Assembly: GCF_900289045.1 (NCBI RefSeq) | Contig: NZ_LT985188.1 | Span: 3,100,001-3,164,000 of the forward strand | Source of the DNA: Micropruina glycogenica | GTDB lineage: Bacteria > Actinomycetota > Actinomycetes > Propionibacteriales > Propionibacteriaceae | Direction: 5' to 3' | DNA length: 64,000 bases | Shown: positions 27,187 through 36,005 of the stretch, piece after piece | Numbering within the stretch: position 1 is the stretch's first letter | Layout of the letters: every line of letters begins with the position of its first letter | Position numbers and translations under genes: made by a program | Notes under the pieces: model-generated | The model's input: only the letters and a program-made list of their open reading frames with translations | Told to the model about the DNA's origin: nothing | Database searches by the model: none

Positions 27187-27966
27187 TCATTCAGCGATCG
27201 TTGAGATCTGTTCGTCATCTGCGCGCAGTATGGACGGCACGACCTCGGCGATGGGGCCGCGCAACAGCACCTGGGCCAGGTGGTCGTAGTCGGTGGGCTC
27301 GGCGTTCACGATGACCACGCTCGTGCCGCGCCGCTTCGCGTAGGGCACCAGTCCGGCCGCGGGGTGCACGGTCAGCGAGGTGCCGATCACCAGCAGCGCG
27401 TCCGCCTCGTCGACGGCGGCCACCGAGGCGTCGATGGTGGCCGGGTCGAGGCCCTCTTCGAACAGAATCGTGGTGGCTCGCACGATGCCGCTGTCGAAGG
27501 GGCAGCGGGGGTCGATCTCACCGGCGCGCACCCGGCGCACCATCTCGATCATCGGCCCGGTGGCGCGGCAGGTCTCGCAGCGCCAGGTGCGCGAGTTGCC
27601 GTGCAGCTCGATGACCAGTTCGGGGTTCGAGCCGGCCAGCTGGTGCAGGCCGTCGGTGTTCTGGGTGATCAGCCCGGTGAGCCGGGCGCCGTTCTCGAGG
27701 GCGACCAGGGCGGTGTGGGCGGGGTTGGGTTGTGCGTCGTACACCGGGGACTCGGCGCGAAACGCCCACGCCTTGGCGCGCACGTCGGGGTCGGAGAGGT
27801 ACCACGACAGGGTCGACACCCGCTCGGCGTCGGGGTCGAGGGTCCAGCGGCCCTGCGGGCCGCGAAAGTCGCCGATGCCTGAGGCCGTCGAGATGCCCGC
27901 GCCGGTGAGCACGGCCACCCGGGCCGCGTCGGCGAGCAGAGCGCGGGCGTGGGCGAGGTCGTCCAT
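27187..27966 (-). CDS. cobB: Sirtuin (NAD-dependent protein deacylase)
   Basis: A 259-residue SIR2 protein: VLTGAGISTASGIGDFRG, ITQNTDGLHQLAG and the catalytic His in ELHG are intact, as is IGTSLTVHPAAGL. It should remove acyl groups from protein lysines using NAD. The zinc-binding region shows only three cysteines, CETC and one in DPRCPFDSG; the fourth is replaced, so zinc binding may be altered. It lies upstream of, and in the same direction as, the liv operon, with a 200-bp gap. Confidence 0.9.
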   Translation of the reverse strand: MDDLAHARALLADAARVAVLTGAGISTASGIGDFRGPQGRWTLDPDAERVSTLSWYLSDPDVRAKAWAFRAESPVYDAQPNPAHTALVALENGARLTGLITQNTDGLHQLAGSNPELVIELHGNSRTWRCETCRATGPMIEMVRRVRAGEIDPRCPFDSGIVRATTILFEEGLDPATIDASVAAVDEADALLVIGTSLTVHPAAGLVPYAKRRGTSVVIVNAEPTDYDHLAQVLLRGPIAEVVPSILRADDEQISTIAE

Positions 27967-28016
27967 CAGTCGAGTGTGACGCGTGGACGGTTGTGCGTCG
28001 AGAGCGGGTGCGCGTC

Positions 28017-28110
28017 TGCAGAGATCCCGGCGTGCGCCGGGATGACGGCTCCGGTCATTCCGGGCTTGACCCGGGATCTCTGCCGGGGAATCCCCGGCGT
28101 GCGCCGCTGT
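28017..28110. repeat. REP cluster
   Basis: Three head-to-tail hairpin units: GAGATCCCGGCGTGCGCCGGGATGAC, GTCATTCCGGGCTTGACCCGGGATCTC-like, and GCCGGGGAATCCCCGGC. Intergenic, between the sirtuin start and a small hypothetical gene. Confidence 0.65.
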
Positions 28111-28215
28111 GAGGGCGTGGCCGGCAAAAGACGGCTGATCTGACCACCCCAGACGGGGGTCGGATCAACACCCTCTTGCGCGGCGTTTCGATGAGGCGCC
28201 CTTGCTGGCCCGAGT

Positions 28216-28506
28216 TCAGCCCATGCCGGTGTTGGCGGCCCAAAGTTCGGCGGCCCGATCGGCTGCCTGGGCGATCAGCTCGCGCAACTCCGCGCGATCG
28301 GGCACCCGGAACGACGTGTAGGCGCCCCTGCCGCCGGCGGTCGGCCGTCCATACGCCTTGGCCGCCAGGCTGCCGTCGGGAAGCAGCCGTACGTTCAGGG
28401 TGGTGAGCAGAAACTCCTCGTCGCGGCGGACGTCCGTCCACTGAAGGTCGGCGGGCACGGCCACGTTGATCGCCAGCGCGGTCACCTCTGGTGCTGTTGG
28501 CTGCAT
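28216..28506 (-). CDS. Hypothetical 96-residue protein
   Basis: Encodes a 96-residue soluble protein starting MQPTAPEVTALAIN. Predicted short beta strands (LLTTLNVRLLPDG) and a C-terminal helix rich in Ala/Glu (ELRELIAQAADRAAELW). Good actinobacterial third-position GC supports it being real. No family is recognised and no neighbour shares its strand closely. Confidence 0.5.
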   Translation of the reverse strand: MQPTAPEVTALAINVAVPADLQWTDVRRDEEFLLTTLNVRLLPDGSLAAKAYGRPTAGGRGAYTSFRVPDRAELRELIAQAADRAAELWAANTGMG

Positions 28507-28549
28507 GCGTCGATGATGGCAAAGGCGACTCGGCGGGTGTGAGCACTAT

Positions 28550-28590
28550 CGGGGACGGTTCTCTGATGAGGATCCAAGTAACCGTCCCCG
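28550..28590. repeat. Short copy of the GGGGACGGTT hairpin family
   Basis: GGGGACGGTT (28551-28560) and AACCGTCCCC (28580-28589) form a perfect ten-base inverted repeat around a 19-base loop. Confidence 0.65.
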
Positions 28591-28632
28591 CTTGTGGATC
28601 AGCCCGGCGTGGGGCACACAATCGGGGCGGGA

Positions 28633-28682
28633 ATACCGTCGCTGGTATCGTCGTTGTGTGAGATAGTTGAAACGACAACTAT
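28633..28682 (+). promoter_or_regulatory. Operator region of the luciferase-like/FMN reductase operon
   Basis: Two inverted repeats lie just upstream of the start: ATACC-gtcgct-GGTAT (28633-28648) and ATAGTTG-aaacga-CAACTAT (28663-28682). The second has the spacing of MarR-family operators and ends two bases before the GGGAGC ribosome site. The regulator gene is not adjacent. Confidence 0.55.
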
Positions 28683-28694
28683 TTGGGAGCAGTC

Positions 28695-29858
28695 ATGCAG
28701 TTCGGCATCTTCACCGTCGGCGACATCACCCCCGACCCGATCACCGGTGTCACCCCCACCGAGCACGAGCGGATCAAGGCGGCCGTCGCCATCGCCACCA
28801 AGGCTGAAGAGGTCGGTCTCGACGTGTTCGCGCACGGCGAGCACCACAACCCGCCGTTCCATCCGTCCAGCCCCACCACGCTGCTGGGCTACATCGCGGC
28901 CAAGACCGAGCGCATCATGCTGTCGACGGCGACCACGCTGATCACCACCAACGACCCGGTGAAGATCGCCGAGGACTACTCGGTGCTGCAGCATCTGGCC
29001 GACGGCCGGGTCGACCTGATGCTCGGTCGGGGTAACACCGGCCCCGTCTACCCCTGGTTCGGCAAGGACATTCGCGACGGCATCAGCCTCGCCGTCGAGA
29101 ACTACGCGCTGCTGCGTCGGCTGTGGCGCGAGCCGGTGGTCGATTGGGAGGGCAGGTTCCGCACCCCGCTGCAGGGCTTCACGCTGGCCCCGCAACCCTT
29201 GGACGGCGTGCCCCCGTTCGTCTGGCACGGCTCGATTCGCAGCCCCGAGATCGCCGAACAGGCCGCCTTCTACGGCGACGGGTTCTTTCACAACAACATC
29301 TTCTGGCCGCAAACCCACACCCGGCAGATGGTGAACCTGTACCGCCGGCGCTGGGAGCACTACGGCCACGGGCCGGCCGACACAGCCATCGTCGGCCTGG
29401 GCGGGCAGTTCTTCATGCGCCGCAACAGCCAGGACGCGGTCAACGAGTTCAGGCCATACTTCGACGTGGCGCCCGTCTACGGGCACGGGCCTAGTCTGGA
29501 GGAGTTCATGGCGCAGACCCCGCTCACCGTCGGCTCGCCGCAGCAGGTGATCGAGCGCACGCTGGGCTTCCGCAACGTGGTGGGCGACTACCAGCGCCAG
29601 CTGTTTCTGATCGACCACGCCGGGCTGCCGCTGAAGACGGTGCTCGAACAGCTCGACCTGCTTGGCGAGATTCTGCCCGAGTTGCGCAAGGGGTTCGCCG
29701 AGGGCCGGCCGGCACAGGTGCCCGAGGCGCCCACGCACGAGTCGCTGGTGGCCGTGGCGCAGGCCGAGCAGGCGCTGGCCGAGTCGCGTCCTGTCGCCGT
29801 CGACGACGTCACCGGACGCAGCCCCTACGCGAGCGTCGAGGCGGGCGAGACGGCATGA
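28695..29858 (+). CDS. CE1758-type luciferase-like FMN-dependent monooxygenase
   Basis: A 387-residue LLM-class flavin oxidoreductase starting MQFGIFTVGD at ATG 28695, with GGGAGC upstream. Features are the F420/FMN TIM barrel (GLDVFAHGEHHNPPF, ISLSTATTLI-like IMLSTATTLITTNDP, RVDLMLGRGNTGPVYPW) and a variable insertion near FFHNN. It overlaps the next gene, an FMN reductase, by an ATGA, forming a two-component monooxygenase as in the corynebacterial CE1758/CE1759 pair. Likely oxidises an organic substrate with reduced FMN; the substrate is unknown, and light emission is not implied. Confidence 0.87.
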   Translation: MQFGIFTVGDITPDPITGVTPTEHERIKAAVAIATKAEEVGLDVFAHGEHHNPPFHPSSPTTLLGYIAAKTERIMLSTATTLITTNDPVKIAEDYSVLQHLADGRVDLMLGRGNTGPVYPWFGKDIRDGISLAVENYALLRRLWREPVVDWEGRFRTPLQGFTLAPQPLDGVPPFVWHGSIRSPEIAEQAAFYGDGFFHNNIFWPQTHTRQMVNLYRRRWEHYGHGPADTAIVGLGGQFFMRRNSQDAVNEFRPYFDVAPVYGHGPSLEEFMAQTPLTVGSPQQVIERTLGFRNVVGDYQRQLFLIDHAGLPLKTVLEQLDLLGEILPELRKGFAEGRPAQVPEAPTHESLVAVAQAEQALAESRPVAVDDVTGRSPYASVEAGETA

Positions 29859-30457
29859 CCGACACGATCGTGGTGATCTCGGCCGGGGTCGGCACCCCGT
29901 CGTCGAGCCTGCTGCTCGGTGAGCAGTTGGGCAAGGCGACCCAGCGGGTGCTGGCCGCTTGCAAGCCGGTCGAGGTGGTCAGCATCGAGCTGCGCACGCT
30001 CGCCACCGACCTGGCGCACCAGCTCACCACGCACGTGCCGTCCGCCGCGCTCACCGAGGCGTACGGCACGGTGGGCCGGGCGGTCGGCGTGATCGTGGTG
30101 AGCCCCGTGTTCAACGCCTCGTACTCGGGTCTGTTCAAGATGTTCTTCGACCTGATGGACGAGGGCGTCATGGCGGGCCGCCCGGTGCTGCTCGCGGCCA
30201 CCGGCGGGTCGGCGCGGCACTCGCTGGTGATCGCCACCGCGATGCTGCCGCTGTTCCACTACCTGAAGGCCGCCGTGACCCCGACCGGGGTGTTCGCGGC
30301 CACCGCAGACTGGGGCGACTCGGCCGGCCAGCTGCGCTCCCGCATCGAGTCGGCGGGCCGCGAGTTCGCGCAACTGGTGGCCGAACACCCAGGGGCGCCG
30401 GCGCACGACGAGTTCGGCGGCGACATCGACTTCGCCGACCTGCTGCGCGGCGCCTGA
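29855..30457 (+). CDS. CE1759-type NAD(P)H:FMN reductase
   Basis: A 200-residue flavodoxin-like reductase. The phosphate-binding loop region reads SAGVGTPSSSLLLGEQL, and VVSPVFNASYSGLFKMFFDL is the flavin-site helix. Provides reduced FMN to the monooxygenase whose stop overlaps its start. The stop is followed after six bases by a strong palindrome that probably ends the transcript. Confidence 0.88.
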   Translation: MTDTIVVISAGVGTPSSSLLLGEQLGKATQRVLAACKPVEVVSIELRTLATDLAHQLTTHVPSAALTEAYGTVGRAVGVIVVSPVFNASYSGLFKMFFDLMDEGVMAGRPVLLAATGGSARHSLVIATAMLPLFHYLKAAVTPTGVFAATADWGDSAGQLRSRIESAGREFAQLVAEHPGAPAHDEFGGDIDFADLLRGA

Positions 30458-30463
30458 GATCGC

Positions 30464-30500
30464 CTGGCGCGAGTTGGGAACCGTCCCCAACTCGCGCCAG
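30464..30500. terminator. Perfect 15-bp hairpin of the GGCGCGAGTT repeat family
   Basis: CTGGCGCGAGTTGGG (30464-30478) pairs perfectly with 30486-30500 around a seven-base loop containing ACCGTC. It follows the FMN reductase stop directly and could serve as a terminator. It belongs to the same family as the GGGGACGGTTCC hairpins. Confidence 0.6.
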
Positions 30501-30569
30501 CGGCGGCTACGAGTGGGATTCGGCCCGTGGGCTGATCTGGCTCACCCGATCGTCTGGCACGCTGGCTGC

Positions 30570-32012
30570 GTGTCACGAGCAGTCCGTTTCTGGCTCACCC
30601 TGAGTGCGGTGGCCGTCGTGCTGGCGTTGGTGCTGGCATTGCTGGCGAGCCGGCCGGCAGAAAGTGTCACGCCCGTGCCGCCTGCCGAGCAGACCTGGGG
30701 TACCGCCGGCATCGGTGACCCCGACTTTCCCGACGCCGGTGGCGGCGGCTACGACGTTCAGAACTACGACGTTTCGGTGCGGGTGGACGGCACCCGGCTC
30801 ACCGGCCGCACCACGATCACGGCGATCGCCACCCAGAACCTCGACCGGTTTCACCTCGACCTCGCCCTGGGCGCGTCGGCGGTGAGCGTCAACGGGGCTT
30901 CGGCGACGCTTCAGCAGACCGGCGACGACCTCGGCGTGTCGGTGGTCCGCACCGACCCGGCAACGCCTGCGATCATGGCCGGCGCCACGTTCACCGCGAC
31001 GGTCGACTACGCCGGGTCACCCCTCGACCTCGCGATTCGACCGCCTTCGGCCTACTCATCGGGTGACGAGTTGGTGATCGCCGGTGAACCGACCTCTGCG
31101 ACGCTGTGGTACCCGGCCAACGATCACCCGCGCGACGCCGCCACCATGCGGTTCAGCGTCAACGTGCCTACGAACGTCGAGGCGATCTGCGCCGGACGCC
31201 TGATCAGTCACACCGCCGACCCGGTCGCAACCGGCCGAACTCGCTGGGTCTGGCTGGTGGACGCCCCCACCGTCACCTACGCCACCTTTCTGGGTGTCGG
31301 CCAGTTCCGCCTCGAGCAGGGCACGGCGAAGGGCCGTCCGTTCGTGTACGCGGTGAGCGAGCGGCTGCCGAAAGCCGATCAGAACGCGGCCCTGGCGTGG
31401 CTGCGCGGCACGCCTGCAGCGGTCGAGAAGCTCGAACGCTACCTGGGCCCGTACCCGTTCAGCGGCATCGGCGGCCTCGTGGCCGACGTGCGCTTCTACT
31501 GGGGCGGGTTGGAGGTCGCGATGCGGCCGGTGTACAACAAGCGCGGGGTCGGCTCCGAGAGCCTGCTGTTTCACGAACTGGCCCACATGTGGCTGGGTGA
31601 CACCGTCACCCTGACCGAGTGGAACGACATCTTCATCAACGAGGCTCTGGCCAGCTACGCCGCCTGGCTCACCGCCGACGACCCGGCGCGCAACTTCAGC
31701 GTGGTGTACCGCGGCATGGCCGAGCAGCAGGAGTTCTGGGCTCCCTCGCTGTCGAACCCTGGGGCCGACCACCTGTTCGAACGGGTCTACGACCGTGGCC
31801 CCACCGCCGTGCAGGCGGTGCGTGTGCGCATGGGCGATGAGGCGTTCTTCTCGATGTTGAAGGCCTGGGCGCAGCAATCTGGGTCGCGCAGCCTCGAACA
31901 GTTCCGGCAGCACGCCGACGCCGCCACCCCCGAAGACCTGACCGGTTTCTTCACCGCCTGGCTCGACGGCACCACTCGTCCAGAGGCGACCAAAGACAAC
32001 GGCGTCGCGTAA
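30570..32012 (+). CDS. Membrane-anchored M1-family zinc metallopeptidase
   Basis: A 480-residue protein with an N-terminal membrane anchor (RFWLTLSAVAVVLALVLALLA) and an M1 aminopeptidase-like structure: beta-saddle domain, then HELAHMWLGD (HEXXH) with the third zinc ligand Glu in FINEALASY. A GGLEVAM segment takes the place of the exopeptidase GxMEN motif. The C-terminal helical domain is short, which is common in actinobacterial secreted forms. Expected to act outside the membrane on peptides. The GTG at 30570 is chosen so the protein starts at the basic residues before the anchor. Confidence 0.87.
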   Translation: MSRAVRFWLTLSAVAVVLALVLALLASRPAESVTPVPPAEQTWGTAGIGDPDFPDAGGGGYDVQNYDVSVRVDGTRLTGRTTITAIATQNLDRFHLDLALGASAVSVNGASATLQQTGDDLGVSVVRTDPATPAIMAGATFTATVDYAGSPLDLAIRPPSAYSSGDELVIAGEPTSATLWYPANDHPRDAATMRFSVNVPTNVEAICAGRLISHTADPVATGRTRWVWLVDAPTVTYATFLGVGQFRLEQGTAKGRPFVYAVSERLPKADQNAALAWLRGTPAAVEKLERYLGPYPFSGIGGLVADVRFYWGGLEVAMRPVYNKRGVGSESLLFHELAHMWLGDTVTLTEWNDIFINEALASYAAWLTADDPARNFSVVYRGMAEQQEFWAPSLSNPGADHLFERVYDRGPTAVQAVRVRMGDEAFFSMLKAWAQQSGSRSLEQFRQHADAATPEDLTGFFTAWLDGTTRPEATKDNGVA

Positions 32013-32024
32013 GACGGTTGATTT

Positions 32025-32125
32025 CGTTGGTCGAGCTTGTCGAGACCCCTTGCGCAGCCTTGAAGTGTCGAACCCCGACGGGCCACGACCGTGTGGACGA
32101 GGTCTCGACAAGCTCGACCAACGGG
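32025..32125. repeat. TCGAGCTTGTCGAGACC repeat cluster
   Basis: Two facing units, TTGGTCGAGCTTGTCGAGACC and GGTCTCGACAAGCTCGACCAA (shown in part), about 50 bp apart, between the convergent M1 peptidase and beta-CASP genes. Confidence 0.65.
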
Positions 32126-32152
32126 CGGTGACGCGCGACTACGAACCCAGTG

Positions 32153-33925
32153 TCATCGCAGCACCTTGGGCACGTGTGCCAGCAGGGCGACGATCGACTG
32201 CCCACCCGGGGTTTCGACCGCTGATGCAGCGGCGTAGAGCGCCTGGTTGACCGCGTCGAGCAGGGCAGCGCGGTCGCCCCCGACGCGTGCGATCGCACCC
32301 TGCAGGGCGGCCTCGACCCCGGCCCGCTTGTCGTCGGGCACGAACGGCACCTGCCCCAGCGCGGTGGTCAGAATCACCTCGACCTGCGCCCTGTCGTCGG
32401 TGTGGGTGCCCGCCCCGCCGAACGTGAGCCGAGCCCCGGGGGAGACGTCGGACGGCTCGGGCGTGGACGTGGGTTCGGCGGCGTGTTGCGGCGCCGGTTG
32501 GGCCGGCGCGACGGGTTGGACGACGGGCAGCCCGTCCACCGGCTGCAGCGCCACCACCTCGCGGTAGTGCGGCACGACGGCCACCAGGCCCAGCTCGCGC
32601 CGAATGCGGGCGGCGAGGTTGTCGGCCGAGTCCTGTTCGCCGTGCACGCAGAACACCGTGTGCGGCTTGGGGTCGAGGGCGGCCAGCCAGTCGATCAGGT
32701 CGGAGCCGTCGGCGTGCACCGAGAACTCGCCGTCTTGCGCGATCTCGGCCTTGACCGGCACGAAGCGGCCACGGAACTTCATCTCGGTGGCGCCTTCGAG
32801 CAACTGCCGACCCCGGGTGCCCACCCCCTGGTAGCCGGTGAAGATCACCGAGTTGCGCGGGTTCGGCAGCAGGTACTCCAGGTGGTGCAGCACCCGTCCG
32901 CCGGTGGCCATGCCCGAACTCGACACGATGATGCAGGGCCGGTCTGGGTGGTTGAGCCGCTTGGACTCCTCGGCGTCGGTGACTTCGCGCAGGTTGGGCA
33001 GGTTGATGAACTCGTCGAGGTGCAGGTCGGGCCGCAGTTCACCGGTCGGGGCGGCCTCGCGGTAGACGGCCAGGGCGGCGACCGCCATGGGCGAGTTGAC
33101 GAAGATCGGCACGTCGGGAATGCGGTTCTCGCGGCGCAACTGCGCCAGTGCCTTGAGCACCACGGGCGTGCGGTCGACGGCGAACGCGGGCACCAGCACG
33201 CTGCCGCCGCGGGCGATCGTGCGGCGAATCACGTCCGCCATCACCTCGTGCGGATGCCCCTCGGCATCGGGGTGCTCGCGGTCGCCGTAGGTCGACTCGA
33301 CCAGCACATAGCCGGCGCCGGGCGGGGTGTCGCGCGACTCGAGCAGCGGGTGGTCGTGCCGGCCCAGGTCGCCCGACACCAGCACCGAGGTGTCGCCGTG
33401 CCGCAGGGTCACGCTGGCCGAGCCGAGAATGTGCCCGGCCCGGGTCAGTCGAAGGGTGAGGCCCTGGCCCAGATCGAGGTCGGTGTCGTAGGGCACCGAC
33501 CGCAGCAGCGGCAGCGTCCGTTCGACGTCGGCGACGGTGTACAGGGGCAGCGGCGGATTGTGCTTGGAGTAGCCGCCCTCGGCCGCGTACTCGGCCTCGC
33601 GTTCTTGCAGATGACCGGCGTCCATGAGCACGATCTCGGCCAGTCGGACGGTCTCGGCGGTGCACCACACGGGCCCGTCGAAGCCCTGCGCCACCAGGGC
33701 GGGCAGGTACCCGCAGTGGTCCATGTGGGCGTGGGTCAGCACCACCGCATCGAGGCTGCTCGCGGGCACCGGAAACTCGGCCCAGTTCAGTTCGCGCCAC
33801 TTCTTCTCGCCCTGAAACATTCCGGCGTCGACGAGCACCCGGCGCGCGCCGATGGTGAGCAGGTGCTTCGAACCGGTCACGGTGCCGGCGCCGCCGAGAA
33901 AGGTGAGGCTCATGGGGTCGGTCAT
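32153..33925 (-). CDS. Beta-CASP metallo-beta-lactamase nuclease (RNA specificity domain)
   Basis: A 590-residue protein starting at ATG 33925 after AAGGGTGA. It has the MBL core (THAHMDHCGYLP, AGHILGSASV, SGDLGRHDHPL), a beta-CASP insert (PAFAVDRTPVVLKAL, SSSGMATGGRVLHHL) and the RNA-specificity motif (GEFSVHADGSDLIDW, VHGEQDSADNLAARI), as in CPSF73/YSH1-like bacterial nucleases. An extra Pro-rich linker and about 80-residue C-terminal helical domain extend it beyond the usual 460 residues. Likely an RNA endo/exonuclease; the added domain is unassigned. Confidence 0.88.
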   Translation of the reverse strand: MTDPMSLTFLGGAGTVTGSKHLLTIGARRVLVDAGMFQGEKKWRELNWAEFPVPASSLDAVVLTHAHMDHCGYLPALVAQGFDGPVWCTAETVRLAEIVLMDAGHLQEREAEYAAEGGYSKHNPPLPLYTVADVERTLPLLRSVPYDTDLDLGQGLTLRLTRAGHILGSASVTLRHGDTSVLVSGDLGRHDHPLLESRDTPPGAGYVLVESTYGDREHPDAEGHPHEVMADVIRRTIARGGSVLVPAFAVDRTPVVLKALAQLRRENRIPDVPIFVNSPMAVAALAVYREAAPTGELRPDLHLDEFINLPNLREVTDAEESKRLNHPDRPCIIVSSSGMATGGRVLHHLEYLLPNPRNSVIFTGYQGVGTRGRQLLEGATEMKFRGRFVPVKAEIAQDGEFSVHADGSDLIDWLAALDPKPHTVFCVHGEQDSADNLAARIRRELGLVAVVPHYREVVALQPVDGLPVVQPVAPAQPAPQHAAEPTSTPEPSDVSPGARLTFGGAGTHTDDRAQVEVILTTALGQVPFVPDDKRAGVEAALQGAIARVGGDRAALLDAVNQALYAAASAVETPGGQSIVALLAHVPKVLR

Positions 33926-34003
33926 GGTTTCACCCTTGCCCATGCGGGGTTCGTTGGGAAGCGTCTGCGTGCCCCGGGCGACGGCCCTTGGCCTGGGCCG
34001 GGT

Positions 34004-34600
34004 TCAGGCCCACGCCCAGCCGCCCGTGATCTGGGCGGCCAGGTCGGCGGCCTTGGCAGAGCGGTGGTCGGTGGTGATCGTCAACACGAAGAGCGCGCCC
34101 CGGTTGAAGGCCAGAAACTGAATCGTGTGCGCCTCGCGCGTGGCCTTCGCGATCGACCACACCTGCAGCGACGGCCGTCCGTCGAGTTGGGCGCCCGGCT
34201 TGAACTCGATATCGGTCGATCCGGCGGCCTCGAGTTGAGCTTCGAGTTGGGGCGTCAGGGCGTCCAGCGACACCTGGGCCGACGTGGTGACGACCACACT
34301 GACCCGATCGACGAAGTCGTCTTTGCGATCATTCGAGTCGGTGCCGCCGGTGTCGACCTGGGGCTGACTCCTGCGCAGGTGATCGGTGGCGTCGACCCAG
34401 CCGTTGGGCAGGCTCAGCGTGTAGCCGGAGCCTGCGAGCACGGGTCCGCCGGTCGACGGGCCGACGGACGCGCTCGCGGTGGCCGCTGCGCTCGGCGGCA
34501 CCGACGTGGCCGGCGGCAGCGACGTCGCGGGGCCCGAGGGGGCCGTGCACGCCGAGACGACTGCCAAAGCGATGAGGGCCGGCCACCGGTGCGCATGCAT
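34004..34600 (-). CDS. Lipoprotein with LpqN/PsbP-like fold
   Basis: A 198-residue lipoprotein. ATG 34600 with GAGGGT upstream opens a short signal ending VVSAC, followed by a Pro/Ser/Ala linker. The mature domain (SGYTLSLPNGWVDATD, VVVTTSAQVSLDALTPQLEAQL, LDGRPSLQVWSIAK, AHTIQFLAFNRGALFVLTITT) has the beta-rich pattern of PsbP/LpqN-like actinobacterial lipoproteins. Divergent from a small cytosolic gene 48 bp away. Function unknown. Confidence 0.75.
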   Translation of the reverse strand: MHAHRWPALIALAVVSACTAPSGPATSLPPATSVPPSAAATASASVGPSTGGPVLAGSGYTLSLPNGWVDATDHLRRSQPQVDTGGTDSNDRKDDFVDRVSVVVTTSAQVSLDALTPQLEAQLEAAGSTDIEFKPGAQLDGRPSLQVWSIAKATREAHTIQFLAFNRGALFVLTITTDHRSAKAADLAAQITGGWAWA

Positions 34601-34648
34601 ACCCTCAAGTGAAACGCACGCCGGGCCGTGCGGCGTAGGGTGTGCGGC

Positions 34649-35053
34649 ATGTCGTCCAACAGCCGCGCCGAAGATGCCCGCCGGCGCGAAGAAATGGCAG
34701 CCGCCGCGCTGCGCAACGAGTCGATCGCGGCGCAGGTGCAGGTCGACGAGTTCGTTGCCACCGCCAAGAGCCGCGGCCTCACGCCCGAACCGCTGCGGGC
34801 GCAACTCATGGACGGCACCCGGGTGAAGAGCGACCAGGTCGGCTGGTACCTGAACAAGGCCCGCACGCTGGCCATCGCTCCCGATGGCCGCTTCTTTCAA
34901 CTGCTCACCACCGGCGGGCGACTGGCACGGTTCACCGGCGTGAAGCTGAGCCCCAGCCCGCCGCCGCTGGTGATCGGGCGCGGTGGTCGCGACGGCGAAA
35001 CCGGCGACCTCAAGGACTTTCTGGCCAGGGCTTTGGACGACTACACGCAGTGA
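34649..35053 (+). CDS. Hypothetical 134-residue protein
   Basis: A soluble protein starting at ATG 34649 with TAGGGT seven bases upstream, so leaderless. A charged N-terminal helix (RAEDARRREEMAAAALRNE) is followed by a small alpha/beta domain (GWYLNKARTLAIAPDGRFFQLLT) and ends with LKDFLARALDDYTQ. No family recognised. A strong terminator-like hairpin follows 53 bp after the stop. Confidence 0.65.
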   Translation: MSSNSRAEDARRREEMAAAALRNESIAAQVQVDEFVATAKSRGLTPEPLRAQLMDGTRVKSDQVGWYLNKARTLAIAPDGRFFQLLTTGGRLARFTGVKLSPSPPPLVIGRGGRDGETGDLKDFLARALDDYTQ

Positions 35054-35105
35054 TGCCGACGGCGATCCTTCTGGTCGTACCGCCGGCACCCGCCCGATGA
35101 GGGCT

Positions 35106-35141
35106 CCAGGGGGCTGCTGGACCGTCCACGCAGCCCCCTGG
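35106..35141 (+). terminator. GC-rich terminator-like stem-loop
   Basis: CCAGGGGGCTGC pairs perfectly with GCAGCCCCCTGG across a 12-base loop, downstream of the 134-residue gene. There is no T-run, which is common for actinobacterial terminators. Confidence 0.6.
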
Positions 35142-35333
35142 GCGAAAACGATGGTTGAGTTGGCAACCAAGCACCCGATAGTGACATGTCAATTGTATGG
35201 CTGGTGAGGGGCCGGCGCACAATGCTCGCCGGGTCTGCGGCGCAAAAGGTTATGAGATTGTGCCCGTCGGCGGGCAACACCCCGCCGGTTGGTGACAACA
35301 CTGCCGACAACACCGGCTCGGCACCGTTGCCGC

Positions 35334-35978
35334 ATGAGCGTTGCAGCCGGGAATTGCATTGACGAACTGAATCGCGAATGGGGGGTACTGCGGCACCGTC
35401 AGGTGCCTGCGGACTGGCCCGAGGGTGGCACGCTGGGCGAGGTCTTCGGCCGCATAGCCGATGATCCAGACAGGCTGTTGGGCCAACTGTTGGCGCGCCA
35501 GGCCGCGGGCGACCGGCTCGCCGCCAGGGTGGTGCTGCAGGCCATGCTGGGCAAGCTCGTGCTGCTCGCGGCGCGCGACCCGCAGCATTCGATAGCCGAG
35601 TACGTCACCGAGTGCTGGTTGCAGATCTGCCGCTACCCGCTGGCCCGTCGTCCGCAGCGCATCGCGGCGAACCTGGCGCTCGACACCCGCCGCACCGTGT
35701 GGGCGGGGGAACAACCCACGGTGAGCCTCGACCCACAGGTCTTGAACGACCTGGCGCACTCGGCGGGGCCCGACGCCATCACGGTGATTCGCAACGCCAC
35801 CCGACTGGGGCTGATCGACCGGTCGGCGGCCGCCTGTCTGGTAGCGGTCTACTGTCTGGGGTTGCGCAGCCACGAAGCCGCGCAGCGACTGTCGATCAGC
35901 GCCGACCTGGTGCGCTGGCGCAACGCACGCTCGATTCGCCGGCTCGCGCCGCATGCGGCCGTACTGGCTGCGGCCTGA
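35334..35978 (+). CDS. Sigma-factor-like DNA-binding protein
   Basis: A 214-residue protein. The C-terminal 45 residues (AACLVAVYCLGLRSHEAAQRLSIS and ADLVRWRNARSIRRLAP, contiguous in the protein) look like sigma region 4 or a related HTH. The N-terminal part (CIDELNREWGVLRHRQVP, RLLGQLLARQAAGDRLAARVVLQ) is helical, and YVTECWLQICRYPL resembles a degenerate region 2. It is probably a transcriptional regulator related to actinobacterial sigma-like proteins. A 280-bp leader contains the palindrome TGACATGTCA at 35182-35191. Confidence 0.6.
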   Translation: MSVAAGNCIDELNREWGVLRHRQVPADWPEGGTLGEVFGRIADDPDRLLGQLLARQAAGDRLAARVVLQAMLGKLVLLAARDPQHSIAEYVTECWLQICRYPLARRPQRIAANLALDTRRTVWAGEQPTVSLDPQVLNDLAHSAGPDAITVIRNATRLGLIDRSAAACLVAVYCLGLRSHEAAQRLSISADLVRWRNARSIRRLAPHAAVLAAA

Positions 35979-36005
35979 TGCTCTTCTCTGCCGTTGTCGA
36001 GCGCT

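Noticed and set aside
28695-30457. Bioluminescence (lux) genes
   Set aside because: The luciferase-like family is mostly non-luminescent monooxygenases; there are no aldehyde-supply genes.
32402-34612. 736-codon plus-strand frame across the beta-CASP nuclease and lipoprotein genes
   Set aside because: Crosses two real minus-strand genes and an intergenic region and shows no domain.
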